Positions 17,685 to 26,312 of a DNA stretch of 39,748 bases are shown piece by piece; positions within the stretch are counted from its first letter, which is position 1; each line of letters starts with the position of its first letter. Source of the DNA: Magnetovibrio sp. (GTDB lineage Bacteria; Pseudomonadota; Alphaproteobacteria; Rhodospirillales; Casp-alpha2); NCBI GenBank assembly GCA_028817665.1, contig JAPPPF010000125.1, positions 1-39,748 on the forward strand. The letters are read 5' to 3'. The notes under the pieces were generated by a model, which made no database searches, had not been told where the DNA came from, and saw nothing but the letters and a program-made list of their open reading frames with translations. Position numbers and translations under genes: made by a program.

Positions 17685-17699
17685 TCCGGAGAGGATCCC

Positions 17700-18947
17700 A
17701 TGCGAGAAGTTGTCATCGTTGACGGCGTGCGCAGCGCCATCGGTAAGTTCGGCGGCGGCCTGTCGTCGATCCGTCCCGACGACCTTTTGGCCGAGGTCTA
17801 CAAGGGCCTGATCGAACGCACCGGGGTCGACCCGGCGATCATCGACGACGTCTACGCCGGTTGCGGCAACCAGGCCGGCGAGGACAACCGCGACGTGGCG
17901 CGGATGTCGACCCTGCTGGCCGGGTTCCCCATCGAGGTGCCGGGCGTCACCGTCAACCGCAACTGCGCGTCGGGCCTGGAGGCCGTCAACCAGGCGGCCA
18001 AGGCGATCATCGCCGAGGAAGGCGACGTGTTCATCGGCTCGGGCGTCGAAAGCATGTCGCGCGCGCCCTGGTCGATGCCGAAGCCGGACCGGGTGCCGAC
18101 CTTCGCGCCGCCGAAGATGTACGACACGACCGTCGGCTGGCGCTTCGAGAACCCGAAGATGGACGCCCTGTACCCGATCGTCTCGCTCGGCCAGACGGCG
18201 GAGAACATCGCCGAGGAGATGCAGATCACGCGGGAGGAACAGGACGCCTACGCCGTCGAGAGCCACCGCCGCGCCGTCGCCGCGATCAGCGCCGGCAAGT
18301 TCAAGAACGAGATCCACCCGATCAGCGTCCCGCAGCGCCGGGGCGACCCGGTGGTCGTCGACACGGACGAGCACCCGCGCATGAAGAACGAGGACGGCAC
18401 CTGGGTGCTGGCCACGGACGCCGACGACATGGGCCGGCTCCGGCCCAGCTTCAAGAAGGACGGCACCGTCACCGCCGGCAATTCGTCGGGCATCAACGAC
18501 GGCGCCGCGGCGGCGCTGCTGATGGAAGCCGGGCGCGCCGAAAGCCTCGGGCTGAAGCCGAAGCTCCGCTGGATCGGCTCGGCCTCGGCGGGCGTCGATC
18601 CCGGCGTCATGGGCTACGGCCCGGTGCCGGCGACCGAGAAGCTGTTGAAGCGGTTCGACCTCAGCGTCGACGACATCGAGCTGTTCGAGATCAACGAGGC
18701 CTTCGCCGCCCAGGTCATGGGCTGCCAGCGCCAGCTCGGCATCGACCCCGACAGGCTCAACGTCAACGGCGGCGCCATCGCGCTTGGCCACCCCCTGGGC
18801 TGCTCCGGCACCCGCATCATGGTCACCCTGATGAACGAGATGGAACGCCGCGCCGAGACCGCGAAGCGGCCGTTCTACGGCGTCGCGTCGCTCTGCATCG
18901 GCGTCGGCATGGGGGTCTCGACCCTGGTCGAGTGGATCGGGGACTGA
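17700..18947 (+). CDS. Thiolase family protein / acetyl-CoA C-acyltransferase
   Basis: [37 protein letters not shown]...[17 protein letters not shown]...[12 protein letters not shown]...[20 protein letters not shown]...CIGVGMG; catalytic Cys/His/Cys motifs. Confidence 0.94.
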   Translation: MREVVIVDGVRSAIGKFGGGLSSIRPDDLLAEVYKGLIERTGVDPAIIDDVYAGCGNQAGEDNRDVARMSTLLAGFPIEVPGVTVNRNCASGLEAVNQAAKAIIAEEGDVFIGSGVESMSRAPWSMPKPDRVPTFAPPKMYDTTVGWRFENPKMDALYPIVSLGQTAENIAEEMQITREEQDAYAVESHRRAVAAISAGKFKNEIHPISVPQRRGDPVVVDTDEHPRMKNEDGTWVLATDADDMGRLRPSFKKDGTVTAGNSSGINDGAAAALLMEAGRAESLGLKPKLRWIGSASAGVDPGVMGYGPVPATEKLLKRFDLSVDDIELFEINEAFAAQVMGCQRQLGIDPDRLNVNGGAIALGHPLGCSGTRIMVTLMNEMERRAETAKRPFYGVASLCIGVGMGVSTLVEWIGD

Positions 18948-18951
18948 CGCC

Positions 18952-20187
18952 TTGAGCGCGACCCCTGACCGGCCGCTGGCCGGCATCCGCGTCGTCGGCC
19001 TCGAGCAGTACATGGCCGGCCCCTACTGCACCATGCTGCTGGCCGACGCCGGCGCCGAGGTGATCAAGATCGAACGCCCCGGGCCCGGCGATCCGCGCCG
19101 ATCCATGCCGCCCTTCGCCGAGAAGGACGGTCACCGGAAGGCGGCCGGCTTCATGGCCTATAACCGCAACAAGAAGAGCCTGGCTCTGAACCTCCGCGAC
19201 CCGAAGGGCCACGAGGTCTTCAAGCGCCTGGTCGGGACCGCCGACGTCGTCGTCGAGAACCTGAGGCCCGGCTCGATGGCCAAGCAGGGCCTCGGCTTCG
19301 ACGACATGCGCCAGCTCAACCCCAGGCTCATCTGGTCGGTGATCTCCGGCTTCGGCCAGCTGGAGGGCTACCGCGGCCCCTATTCGGACCGTCCCGCCTT
19401 CGACATCGTCGCCGAGGCCATGGGCGGCATCATGCACATGGTCGGTTTCGCCGACAAGCCGCCGAGCTGGACCATCTACGGCATGGCCGACATCTATTCG
19501 GGCCAGATCGCCGCCTACGGCGTCATGCAGGCCCTGTTCATGCGCGAGCGCACCGGCACCGGCCAGTTGGTCGACAGTTCCATGTTCGACAACATGATCG
19601 CGCTGAACGAGGCGCAGATGGCGCTCTATTCGGTCGCCGGCCAGGTCAATTCGCGCGGCCGGCCGAAGAACGCCTGGCCCCGCGACGCCTACGAATGCGC
19701 CGACGGCTGGGTCGCCATCAACGTTCCCGACAACATCATCTGGGGGCGCCTGGCGGAAACCATCGGACACCCCGAACTGAAGGACGACGAACGCGCCAAG
19801 GACGGAACCGCGCGCTGCCAGAACATCGCCTTCCTGCAGCCGCTCCTGGCCGATTGGTTCAAGGCCCAGGCGCGCGACGCCGCGGTCGGCGCCCTGAACG
19901 CCGCCGGCGTGCCCTGCGGCCCGGTCTACGACGCCGAGGACATCTTCAACGACCCGCAGGTCCAGGCGCGCGGCGCGCTCGTCGAGATCGACGATCCGGC
20001 GGTCGGCCCGATCAAGTTCGCGCGCTCGGCTCCGCACCTGTCGGCGGCGCCGGAGATTCCGAAAGTGGCGGCGCCGGAACTGGGCCAGCACAGCCGCGAG
20101 GTGCTGTCAGAGATGCTCGATTACTCGGATGCCGAGGTCGCCGAACTGGCCGAGGCCGGGGTCGTCGAGCTCGCCGGAGAGGCCTGA
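18952..20187 (+). CDS. CaiB/BaiF class III CoA-transferase
   Basis: TTG start; LAGIRVVGLEQYMAGPYCTMLLADAGAEVIKIERPGPGDPRRSMPPF...NRNKKSLALNLRDPKGHEVFKRLVGTADVVVENLRPGSMAKQGLGFDDM...GVPCGPVYDAEDIFNDPQVQARG. Confidence 0.94.
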   Translation: MSATPDRPLAGIRVVGLEQYMAGPYCTMLLADAGAEVIKIERPGPGDPRRSMPPFAEKDGHRKAAGFMAYNRNKKSLALNLRDPKGHEVFKRLVGTADVVVENLRPGSMAKQGLGFDDMRQLNPRLIWSVISGFGQLEGYRGPYSDRPAFDIVAEAMGGIMHMVGFADKPPSWTIYGMADIYSGQIAAYGVMQALFMRERTGTGQLVDSSMFDNMIALNEAQMALYSVAGQVNSRGRPKNAWPRDAYECADGWVAINVPDNIIWGRLAETIGHPELKDDERAKDGTARCQNIAFLQPLLADWFKAQARDAAVGALNAAGVPCGPVYDAEDIFNDPQVQARGALVEIDDPAVGPIKFARSAPHLSAAPEIPKVAAPELGQHSREVLSEMLDYSDAEVAELAEAGVVELAGEA

Positions 20188-20192
20188 GGCGC

Positions 20193-21563
20193 TCAGCCGG
20201 CGCCCATCATCGACGGTTCGCAGAACTGGCGCCGGCGCTTCAACTGCCGGCACGCGTTCTTCGCCGCGCCGGCGTTCTCGAAGGGCCCGGCCATGAGCCG
20301 GAAATAGGTACCCTTCTTGCCGAGCCGGACCTTCTTGACCTCGTGCTTGAGCTTGCCGAGGACGCCCTTGTGGGCGCGCTTGATCTGCGACCAGCCGCGC
20401 TCCGCCTGCTTCATCGAGCGGTACGACGCCAGGTGCACGGCCGGCTGCGGACCCGCCGGCGTCTCCGCCGCCTCCTTCTTCATCAGGGGCGCGGGCTTCG
20501 ACACCGGCTTCGCCGCCATCGGCGCCGGCGCCGGCGGCGCCGCCGGGCGCATGGCCAGCTCGATGGCCTGGCGCTCGCGCGAGTATTCGTCGGAATTGAT
20601 GTAGCCCTCGTTCTGCAGCTTCTCGAGGCGCCTGACCGAATCGGCGGCCTCCATCAGGCCGCGCGGCGGCATCGCCGGATTGGCGACGACGACCGGCGCC
20701 GACGGCATCAGGGCGTCGAGGATCATGCTGCGCTCGGCGGCGTGCTGGGAAACGGATATGGCGCGCATCTCCAGCGCCCGGCCGATGGCCCGGAGCCGCC
20801 CGGCGATCTGCTCGGTGGTCGGCACCGAGCGCTTCAGCCCGGCCGCCGGCGGCGGCGAGGTCAGCGGCAGCAGCGCGCCGACGTTGGTCTGGCGGCGCCG
20901 GGAATACTCATCGGGCGTCAACAGCCCCTGGTCGCGGAGCGCCTTCAGGGTCGTGAAGCGCGACATCACGTTGGCGTCCTCGCCGACGTAGTCGCCGACC
21001 TTGCCGGCGCCCGCCGGCGTCATCGCGGCCGGCGGCGGCGGCGCGGTGGTGCGGCCGAGCATGGCCGAGCCCGACGGCGCGCCGGTGACCGGCGTCGGCG
21101 CCGCCATCTTCGGCGCCATCGCGGCCGGCGCCGGGGCCTGGCCCGGCGTGCCGCCGCTGTCGAGCAGGGACAGGTTGACGCTGGCGATCTGCGAGGCCGG
21201 CCGGGTGGAGATATCGCTCCAGACGACGAACTGCTTCGATTCGTCGGGCCTCAGCGCCAGCACCGCTTCGTACATCTCGCGGGCCTTGGTCAGCTGGCCG
21301 GTGTTCTGATAGAGGATGCCGGCGCCGATCAGCGCGTCGATGTCGCGGGCGTTGCCCTTCAGGGCGCGCTTGAAATGCGCCTCGGCGGTGATGTAGTTGC
21401 CCTTGGCCAGCTCGGCGATGACCAGTTCGGCTTCGTTGTTGGTGTTGAACTGGCTGCCGGCCCAGAAGGATTCGGAAAACACCTCGCAGCGGAAAGCTCC
21501 GCATCCGCTCAGCGCCGCGGCGGCGATGATCACCGCGATCACGCGTCTCAAACTTCGAGCCAC
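20193..21563 (-). CDS. SPOR-domain lipoprotein with TPR-like and three SHOCT-like segments
   Basis: Lipobox AAAALSGCGAF; TPR-like ELAKGNYITAEAHFKRALKGNARDIDALIGAGILYQNTGQLTKAREMYEAVLALRPDE; C-terminal SPOR-like VHLASYRSMKQAERGWSQIKRAH...GTYFRLMAGPFENAGAAKNACRQLKRRRQFCEP. Confidence 0.8.
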   Translation of the reverse strand: MARSLRRVIAVIIAAAALSGCGAFRCEVFSESFWAGSQFNTNNEAELVIAELAKGNYITAEAHFKRALKGNARDIDALIGAGILYQNTGQLTKAREMYEAVLALRPDESKQFVVWSDISTRPASQIASVNLSLLDSGGTPGQAPAPAAMAPKMAAPTPVTGAPSGSAMLGRTTAPPPPAAMTPAGAGKVGDYVGEDANVMSRFTTLKALRDQGLLTPDEYSRRRQTNVGALLPLTSPPPAAGLKRSVPTTEQIAGRLRAIGRALEMRAISVSQHAAERSMILDALMPSAPVVVANPAMPPRGLMEAADSVRRLEKLQNEGYINSDEYSRERQAIELAMRPAAPPAPAPMAAKPVSKPAPLMKKEAAETPAGPQPAVHLASYRSMKQAERGWSQIKRAHKGVLGKLKHEVKKVRLGKKGTYFRLMAGPFENAGAAKNACRQLKRRRQFCEPSMMGAG

Positions 21564-21597
21564 TCAACCCCCTCCTCGGCGCCGAAGGGCGCCCAAA

Positions 21598-21636
21598 TAC
21601 GGCGAATCCACGCCGTAAGATACGGCGCAAGCCGTA
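21598..21636. repeat. Two tandem perfect palindromes upstream of the SPOR lipoprotein gene
   Basis: TACGGCG-AATCCA-CGCCGTA (21598-21617) and TACGGC-GCAA-GCCGTA (21621-21636); a minus-strand TATACT lies at 21640-21645. Confidence 0.75.
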
Positions 21637-21697
21637 CTAAGTATAGTGTTTTTTTGAAAGTTAAGCACAAATTCTTGCGCGAAACCCGGCCGGGCGG

Positions 21698-22267
21698 TTA
21701 TTTCTTCTTTTTCGAATCTTCTGCTTCCTGCAGCTCGTCGCAGCCGTTGACCGACGAGAACGGCAGTTTGGTGATCGAGCCGCCGCCCGACTTAATCGTG
21801 CCCTTGATGACCAGGATTCCGGTGACTTCGTCCTTCATGCCGATGGTCTTGTTGATGACCTTGATCAACTTGGCGTCCATCTTGCGTTGTTCGGGCGTGC
21901 GCCGGTAGTCGACCCGGGTCTCGCCGCTGCGCGCCTTGCGTTCGTAGAGGTAGTCGCGCGGGATCGGGTCACGGTACCAGGTCCGGAGCAGCGCGTCGGC
22001 GATCCGCGGGCCCTTAATGCAGACCTTGCCGACCTTGAAGTTGTCGCGGATGGTCAGGACCACGGTGACCGAGGTGTTGAAGGTGCGCTTCGACCGCGCG
22101 CTCTTGCGCACCGGCGCGATCATCGACTTCATCTGGACGTGGCCGCGGCCCTTCTTGCGGAGCCCGAAGGTCCGCTTCTTGGTGACCGAGCTCGCCTCCG
22201 CCACGTCTTCGGCGACGAAGCACCCGACGACCAAGGCGCCGATCAGCGCGATCCAGAACCGTTTCAT
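21698..22267 (-). CDS. Exported basic hypothetical protein
   Basis: MKRFWIALIGALVVGCFVAEDVAEASSVTKKRTFGLRKKGRGHVQMKSMIAPV...; signal-peptide-like N-terminus. Start chosen at the internal ATG (cat 22265-22267). Confidence 0.65.
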   Translation of the reverse strand: MKRFWIALIGALVVGCFVAEDVAEASSVTKKRTFGLRKKGRGHVQMKSMIAPVRKSARSKRTFNTSVTVVLTIRDNFKVGKVCIKGPRIADALLRTWYRDPIPRDYLYERKARSGETRVDYRRTPEQRKMDAKLIKVINKTIGMKDEVTGILVIKGTIKSGGGSITKLPFSSVNGCDELQEAEDSKKKK

Positions 22268-22386
22268 CGAAGCCCGTCCTCTTGCATTCAGGTCGTTGCC
22301 GCAATGTCCATATGTAACATCACAAGCCAACAGGTTCATCAAACAGTTTTACCCGCGAGGCTGACAGCCGCCTGAACGGCCCCGAA

Positions 22387-22872
22387 TCAGGCGCCGAGAT
22401 CGATCCCCATGTAGGTGACGCCGTCCAGGGGATTGTCGTAATAGGCGGGAATCTCCTCGAAACCCAAGGATACGTAGAGCGCCTTGGCGGCGTCCAGTTG
22501 CGCCAGCGTATCGAGGCACATCCGCGCGTAGCCGGCGGCCCGGGCCTCGCTCATGCACATCTCCGTCAGGTGCCGGCCGAGGCCGCGCCGGCGCCACGCC
22601 TCGCGCACGTAGAGGCGTTTCATCTCGCAGGTCCCGGGCCCGCGCGCCCGGATGCCGACGCAGCCGACGAGGCGCCCGTCCGAGGCGTCGTCGATGAGGT
22701 AGAGGCGGCCTTCCGGCGCAGCGTAGATGCCCGGCAGCGCGTTGAGCTCGGCCTCGAAATCCTGGAAGCAGAGGTCGACGCCAAGCCAGTCCTGGTACTC
22801 GCGGAACAGTTCGCGGATTTGTTCCATGTCGTCGGCCGTCACCGCGGCGCGAATGACGAAACCGTCGATCAT
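22387..22872 (-). CDS. GNAT family N-acetyltransferase
   Basis: MIDGFVIRAAVTADDMEQIRELFREYQDWLG...RLVGCVGIRARGPGTCEMKRLYVREAWRRRGLGRHLTEMCMSEARAAGYARMCLDTL...ALYVSLGFEEIPAYYDNP; acetyl-CoA-binding RRGLGR motif. Confidence 0.92.
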   Translation of the reverse strand: MIDGFVIRAAVTADDMEQIRELFREYQDWLGVDLCFQDFEAELNALPGIYAAPEGRLYLIDDASDGRLVGCVGIRARGPGTCEMKRLYVREAWRRRGLGRHLTEMCMSEARAAGYARMCLDTLAQLDAAKALYVSLGFEEIPAYYDNPLDGVTYMGIDLGA

Positions 22873-23657
22873 GGCAGCTCGATCCGGCCGGTCATGAACA
22901 TCACCGCGCGCCCGCCCATGGCGACCCGCTCGCCGTCGATCCGGCAATAGAGGTCGCCGCCGCGGGCCGAGACCTGGCGCGCGTGGATCTCGGGCTTGCC
23001 GAGGCGCTCGGCCCAATAGGGCACGATGGTGCAATGCGCCGAACCGGTCACCGGATCCTCGTTGATGCCGACCTGCGGCGCGAAGTAGCGCGACGCGCAG
23101 TCGCTGGCATCGCCCGGCGCGGTGACGATCAGGCCCATGCCGTCGAGCCCGGCGATGAAATCGAAGTCCGGCTCGATGGCCAGCACCGTGGCCTCGTCGT
23201 CGAACACCGCCATGTTCTTGACCGCCCGGAGGTACGCGTTCGGCTCATGGCCGCCGAGCGCCTCGGCGAGCCCCGCCGGCATCTCCACCGGCGCCGCCGG
23301 CAGGGCCGGGAAGTCCATCACCAGGGTGTCGCCGTCGCGGGCCACCTCGAGGGTCCCGGACCGGGTCTCGAAACGGACCCGCTCGGCGTCGGGGGTCAGC
23401 GTCTCCAGCAGGAGCGCGCCCGTGGCCAGTGTCGCGTGGCCGCAGAGGTCGACCTCGGCGGCCGGCGTGAACCAGCGGAGATCGTAGCCGCCGCCGCCAT
23501 TGGCGACGAAGAAGGCGGTCTCCGACAGGTTGTTCTCGAGCGCGATCGATTGCATGGTCTCGTCGGGCAGCCAGTCGTCGAGCGGGCAGACGGCGGCCGG
23601 ATTGCCGCCGAAGGCTTTGTCGGTGAAGGCGTCGATCTGGTAAATCGGGATTTGCAT
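22869..23657 (-). CDS. PhzF family isomerase/epimerase
   Basis: MQIPIYQIDAFTDKAFGGNPAAVCPLDDWLPDETMQSIALENNLSETAFFV...LRWFTPAAEVDLCGHATLATGALL...DPVTGSAHC; ATGA overlap with the GNAT gene. Confidence 0.94.
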   Translation of the reverse strand: MQIPIYQIDAFTDKAFGGNPAAVCPLDDWLPDETMQSIALENNLSETAFFVANGGGGYDLRWFTPAAEVDLCGHATLATGALLLETLTPDAERVRFETRSGTLEVARDGDTLVMDFPALPAAPVEMPAGLAEALGGHEPNAYLRAVKNMAVFDDEATVLAIEPDFDFIAGLDGMGLIVTAPGDASDCASRYFAPQVGINEDPVTGSAHCTIVPYWAERLGKPEIHARQVSARGGDLYCRIDGERVAMGGRAVMFMTGRIELP

Positions 23658-23708
23658 CACAGGTCTCCGCACATGAGCCGCCGAAACGGCAGCATTTCCA
23701 GGTTTTCA

Positions 23709-23833
23709 TTCCCCCCCTTGTGGGGGAGGGTTAGGGTGGGGGGTCGAAAGCGCCGTCCGGCGCGGAAGAGAGTCCTTCGCCCTCACGGGCTCCCACCCCC
23801 ACCTCGGTCCTCCCCCATCAAGGGGGAGGAAGA
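23709..23833. repeat. Large intergenic imperfect inverted repeat
   Basis: CCCCCCCTTGTGGGGGAGGGTTAGGGTGGGGGG ... CTCCCACCCCCACCTCGGTCCTCCCCCATCAAGGGGGAGG, with inner hairpin GCGCC-GTCC-GGCGC. Confidence 0.85.
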
Positions 23834-23869
23834 ATTCCTTCTCCCTTGGCGCCCGTTCGCATCGCCTCT

Positions 23870-24934
23870 CTACAACGCGTCGATGACGGCCTGTCCCAGT
23901 TCCTGGGTGTTGGCCTTGCCACCCATGTCGGGGGTCTTCACGTCGGATTCGCGGATCACCGTCTCGATGGCGTTGACGATGTCGGCGGCGGCGTGGTGCT
24001 GGCCCAGGTGGTCGAGCATCATCGCCGCCGACCAGATCTCGCCGATCGGGTTGGCGATGCCCTGGCCGGCGATGTCGGGCGCCGAGCCGTGCACCGGCTC
24101 GAACATGGACGGGAACTCGCGTTCCGGATTGATGTTGGCGCCGGGCGCGATGCCGATGGTGCCGGTCACCGCCGGGCCCAGGTCCGAGAGGATGTCGCCG
24201 AACAGGTTGGAGCCGACGACCACGTCGCACCAATCGGGGTGGCGGACGAAGTGCGCGGTCAGGATGTCGATGTGGTACTTCGAGGTCTCGACGTCCGGGT
24301 AGTCGGCCGCGACCGCCTCGAAGCGCTCGTCCCAGTAGGGCATGGAATGGATGATGCCGTTGGACTTGGTCGCCGAGGTGACGTGCTTGGCGTCGCGGGT
24401 CCGGGCCAGGTCGAAGGCGTAGCGCATGATCCGGTCGGTGCCGCGACGGGTGAAGATGGCCTGTTGGACGGCCAGTTCGCTGTCCGTGCCCTGGTAGAGC
24501 CGCCCGCCGATCTCCGAGTATTCGCCCTCGTTGTTCTCGCGCACGATCAGGAAATCGATGTCGCCGGGCTCGCGTCCGGCCAGCGGGCTCGGCATGCCCT
24601 CGAACAGGCGCACCGGACGCAGCGCCACGTACTGCTGGAACTCGCGCCGGATCGGGATCAACAGGCCCCAGAGCGAGACGTGGTCGGGCACGCCCGGGTA
24701 GCCGACGGCGCCCAACAGGATCGAATCGTGGTCCCTGATCTGGTCCAGGGCGTCGTCGGGCATCATCGCGCCCTGCTTGTGGAAGCGCTCGCAGTTCCAG
24801 TCCTTCTCGTCGAACTTGAAGCCGAGGTCGTACTTGCCGGCGACGGCCTCGAGGACCTTCACCGCTTCGGGCACCACCTCGTTGCCGATCCCGTCTCCGG
24901 GGATGACGGCGATGTTGTATGAATTGGATGTCAT
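23870..24934 (-). CDS. Tartrate dehydrogenase / D-malate dehydrogenase-like (isopropylmalate dehydrogenase superfamily)
   Basis: MTSNSYNIAVIPGDGIGNEVVPEAVKVLEAV...LLGAVGYPGVPDHVSLWGLLIPIRREFQQYVALRPVRLFEGMPSPL...FLIVRENNEGEYSEIGGRLYQGTDSELAVQQAIFTRRG...MFEPVHGSAPDIAGQGIANP. Confidence 0.9.
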   Translation of the reverse strand: MTSNSYNIAVIPGDGIGNEVVPEAVKVLEAVAGKYDLGFKFDEKDWNCERFHKQGAMMPDDALDQIRDHDSILLGAVGYPGVPDHVSLWGLLIPIRREFQQYVALRPVRLFEGMPSPLAGREPGDIDFLIVRENNEGEYSEIGGRLYQGTDSELAVQQAIFTRRGTDRIMRYAFDLARTRDAKHVTSATKSNGIIHSMPYWDERFEAVAADYPDVETSKYHIDILTAHFVRHPDWCDVVVGSNLFGDILSDLGPAVTGTIGIAPGANINPEREFPSMFEPVHGSAPDIAGQGIANPIGEIWSAAMMLDHLGQHHAAADIVNAIETVIRESDVKTPDMGGKANTQELGQAVIDAL

Positions 24935-24951
24935 GATCTCTCCCTGGCAGG

Positions 24952-25527
24952 TTAAATGGCGCGCACCATCAAAAGCGCGTCGCCGGAATATTGGATGAGT
25001 TCGTGCGGCACGACCGGGCGGCGGTCGAAGACCCGGAAACCGAGCCGATGGTAGAGGCGCACGGAGCCCTCGTTCTCCTCGAAGGCGATCAGCGATTGGT
25101 CGGCAAGGTCGACGTCCGGATGGTAGACGGCGCAAGACGTCAACAGCGTTTCACCGATCCCCTGGCCGCGACATTCCGGATCGACGGCGATGCCGGCGAT
25201 GTAGAGGCTGGGTACGTGCTCGAGCTCGGCGTAGGGCCGCAGCACCGGATCGAAGTCGTCATCGACCTCGGTTCTCTCGGTCATCGGGAAGGCATGGATC
25301 ATGCCGACGATTCCCTCCTCGCGCGCCGCGACGACGCAGTTCTGGAACGAGAAGTCCTCGCCGGTCCGAACGAACCGCCGGGCGCCGACGTCGAGGACGC
25401 TCTCACCGGGCTCGGCCATCCCCGACCACACGTAGTCGGCGACGCCGCCCGCCGCCATCTGGTAGAGCTCGGCGATCCGGCGGCTGTCGTCGGGGCCCGG
25501 CGGGTAGAATATGGCGCTTTCGTTCAT
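24952..25527 (-). CDS. GNAT family N-acetyltransferase
   Basis: MNESAIFYPPGPDDSRRIAELYQMAAGGVADYVWSGM...PSLYIAGIAVDPECRGQGIGETLLTSC...EENEGSVRLYHRLGFRVFDRRPVV; CRGQGIG motif. Confidence 0.9.
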   Translation of the reverse strand: MNESAIFYPPGPDDSRRIAELYQMAAGGVADYVWSGMAEPGESVLDVGARRFVRTGEDFSFQNCVVAAREEGIVGMIHAFPMTERTEVDDDFDPVLRPYAELEHVPSLYIAGIAVDPECRGQGIGETLLTSCAVYHPDVDLADQSLIAFEENEGSVRLYHRLGFRVFDRRPVVPHELIQYSGDALLMVRAI

Positions 25528-25535
25528 CGCTCCGC

Positions 25536-26243
25536 TCAGTCCTCCAGATGCACGTTGATGCGTCGGTTGTGCTTGCCCTTGTTCTCGATCTTGCCGACCC
25601 GGACGCGGCCGATCTCGCCGATGCGGGCCACGTGGGTGCCGCCGCAGGGCTGCAGGTCGACGCCCTCGACGGCCATCAGGCGCACCTTGCCCATGCCCGT
25701 CGGCGGCGCCACCGACATGGTCTTCACCAGATCGGGCTTGGCCGCCAGCTCCGCGTCGGTGATCCATTGCGCTTCGGTCGGCAGGTCGCGGGCGACCATC
25801 TCGTCGAGCTTCGATTGGATCAGCTCCTTGTCGGGCTTGCCCTCGGTGTTGAGGTCGATGCGGCTCTTTTCCTCGCCGATCTGGCAGCCGGTGATCTCGG
25901 CGTCGACGACGGCGCAGATCAGGTGAAGGAGTGTGTGCATGCGCATCAGCCGGTGGCGGCGGTCCCAGTCGATGGCCGCCGTCACCGCGTCGCCGGCGGC
26001 GAGCGCCGGCGCGCCCTCGGCCGGAACGTGCAGGTGCCGGCCGCTGGCCCGGTCCATGCGGCAATCGGTGATCTCGACGGCACGCCCGTCCTGCGTGGTC
26101 AGCGTGCCCGTGTCGCCGGGCTGACCGCCGGAGTTGTAGTAGAAGACGGTGCGGTCGAGCTCGATCCCGGCCTCGTCGGCGGAGACCACCCGGGCCTCGC
26201 AGGTCCTGGCGTAGGCGTCGTCGCGGAAAATCTCTTCGGTCAT
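25536..26243 (-). CDS. Alanyl-tRNA editing protein (AlaX-type)
   Basis: VFYYNSGGQPGDTGTL; HTLLH (HxxxH) and CGGTH (CxxxH) zinc motifs; GEIGRVRVGKIENKGKHNRRINVHLED. Confidence 0.92.
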   Translation of the reverse strand: MTEEIFRDDAYARTCEARVVSADEAGIELDRTVFYYNSGGQPGDTGTLTTQDGRAVEITDCRMDRASGRHLHVPAEGAPALAAGDAVTAAIDWDRRHRLMRMHTLLHLICAVVDAEITGCQIGEEKSRIDLNTEGKPDKELIQSKLDEMVARDLPTEAQWITDAELAAKPDLVKTMSVAPPTGMGKVRLMAVEGVDLQPCGGTHVARIGEIGRVRVGKIENKGKHNRRINVHLED

Positions 26244-26312
26244 CGGGCGTCTCCAGGATCGATACTTCGGGTTGTCGTTCTCTATATGGCGTCTTCCGGG
26301 CGTCTCGGAAAG

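Noticed and set aside
14934-19013. 1359-aa minus-strand ORF in the track
   Set aside because: Only the C-terminal part (14934-16349) is a real gene (LeuC). The rest is read-through of open antisense frames over thiolase, the lipoprotein and ubiX, typical of high-GC DNA.
19695-21908. 737-aa plus-strand ORF
   Set aside because: Low-complexity RRR/GG-rich frame overlapping the CoA-transferase and SPOR lipoprotein genes; no protein-like motif.
22983-24302. 439-aa plus-strand ORF containing FPPLWGRVRVGG
   Set aside because: The recognisable string is translation of the intergenic repeat at 23709-23833; the rest is antisense to phzF and the dehydrogenase.
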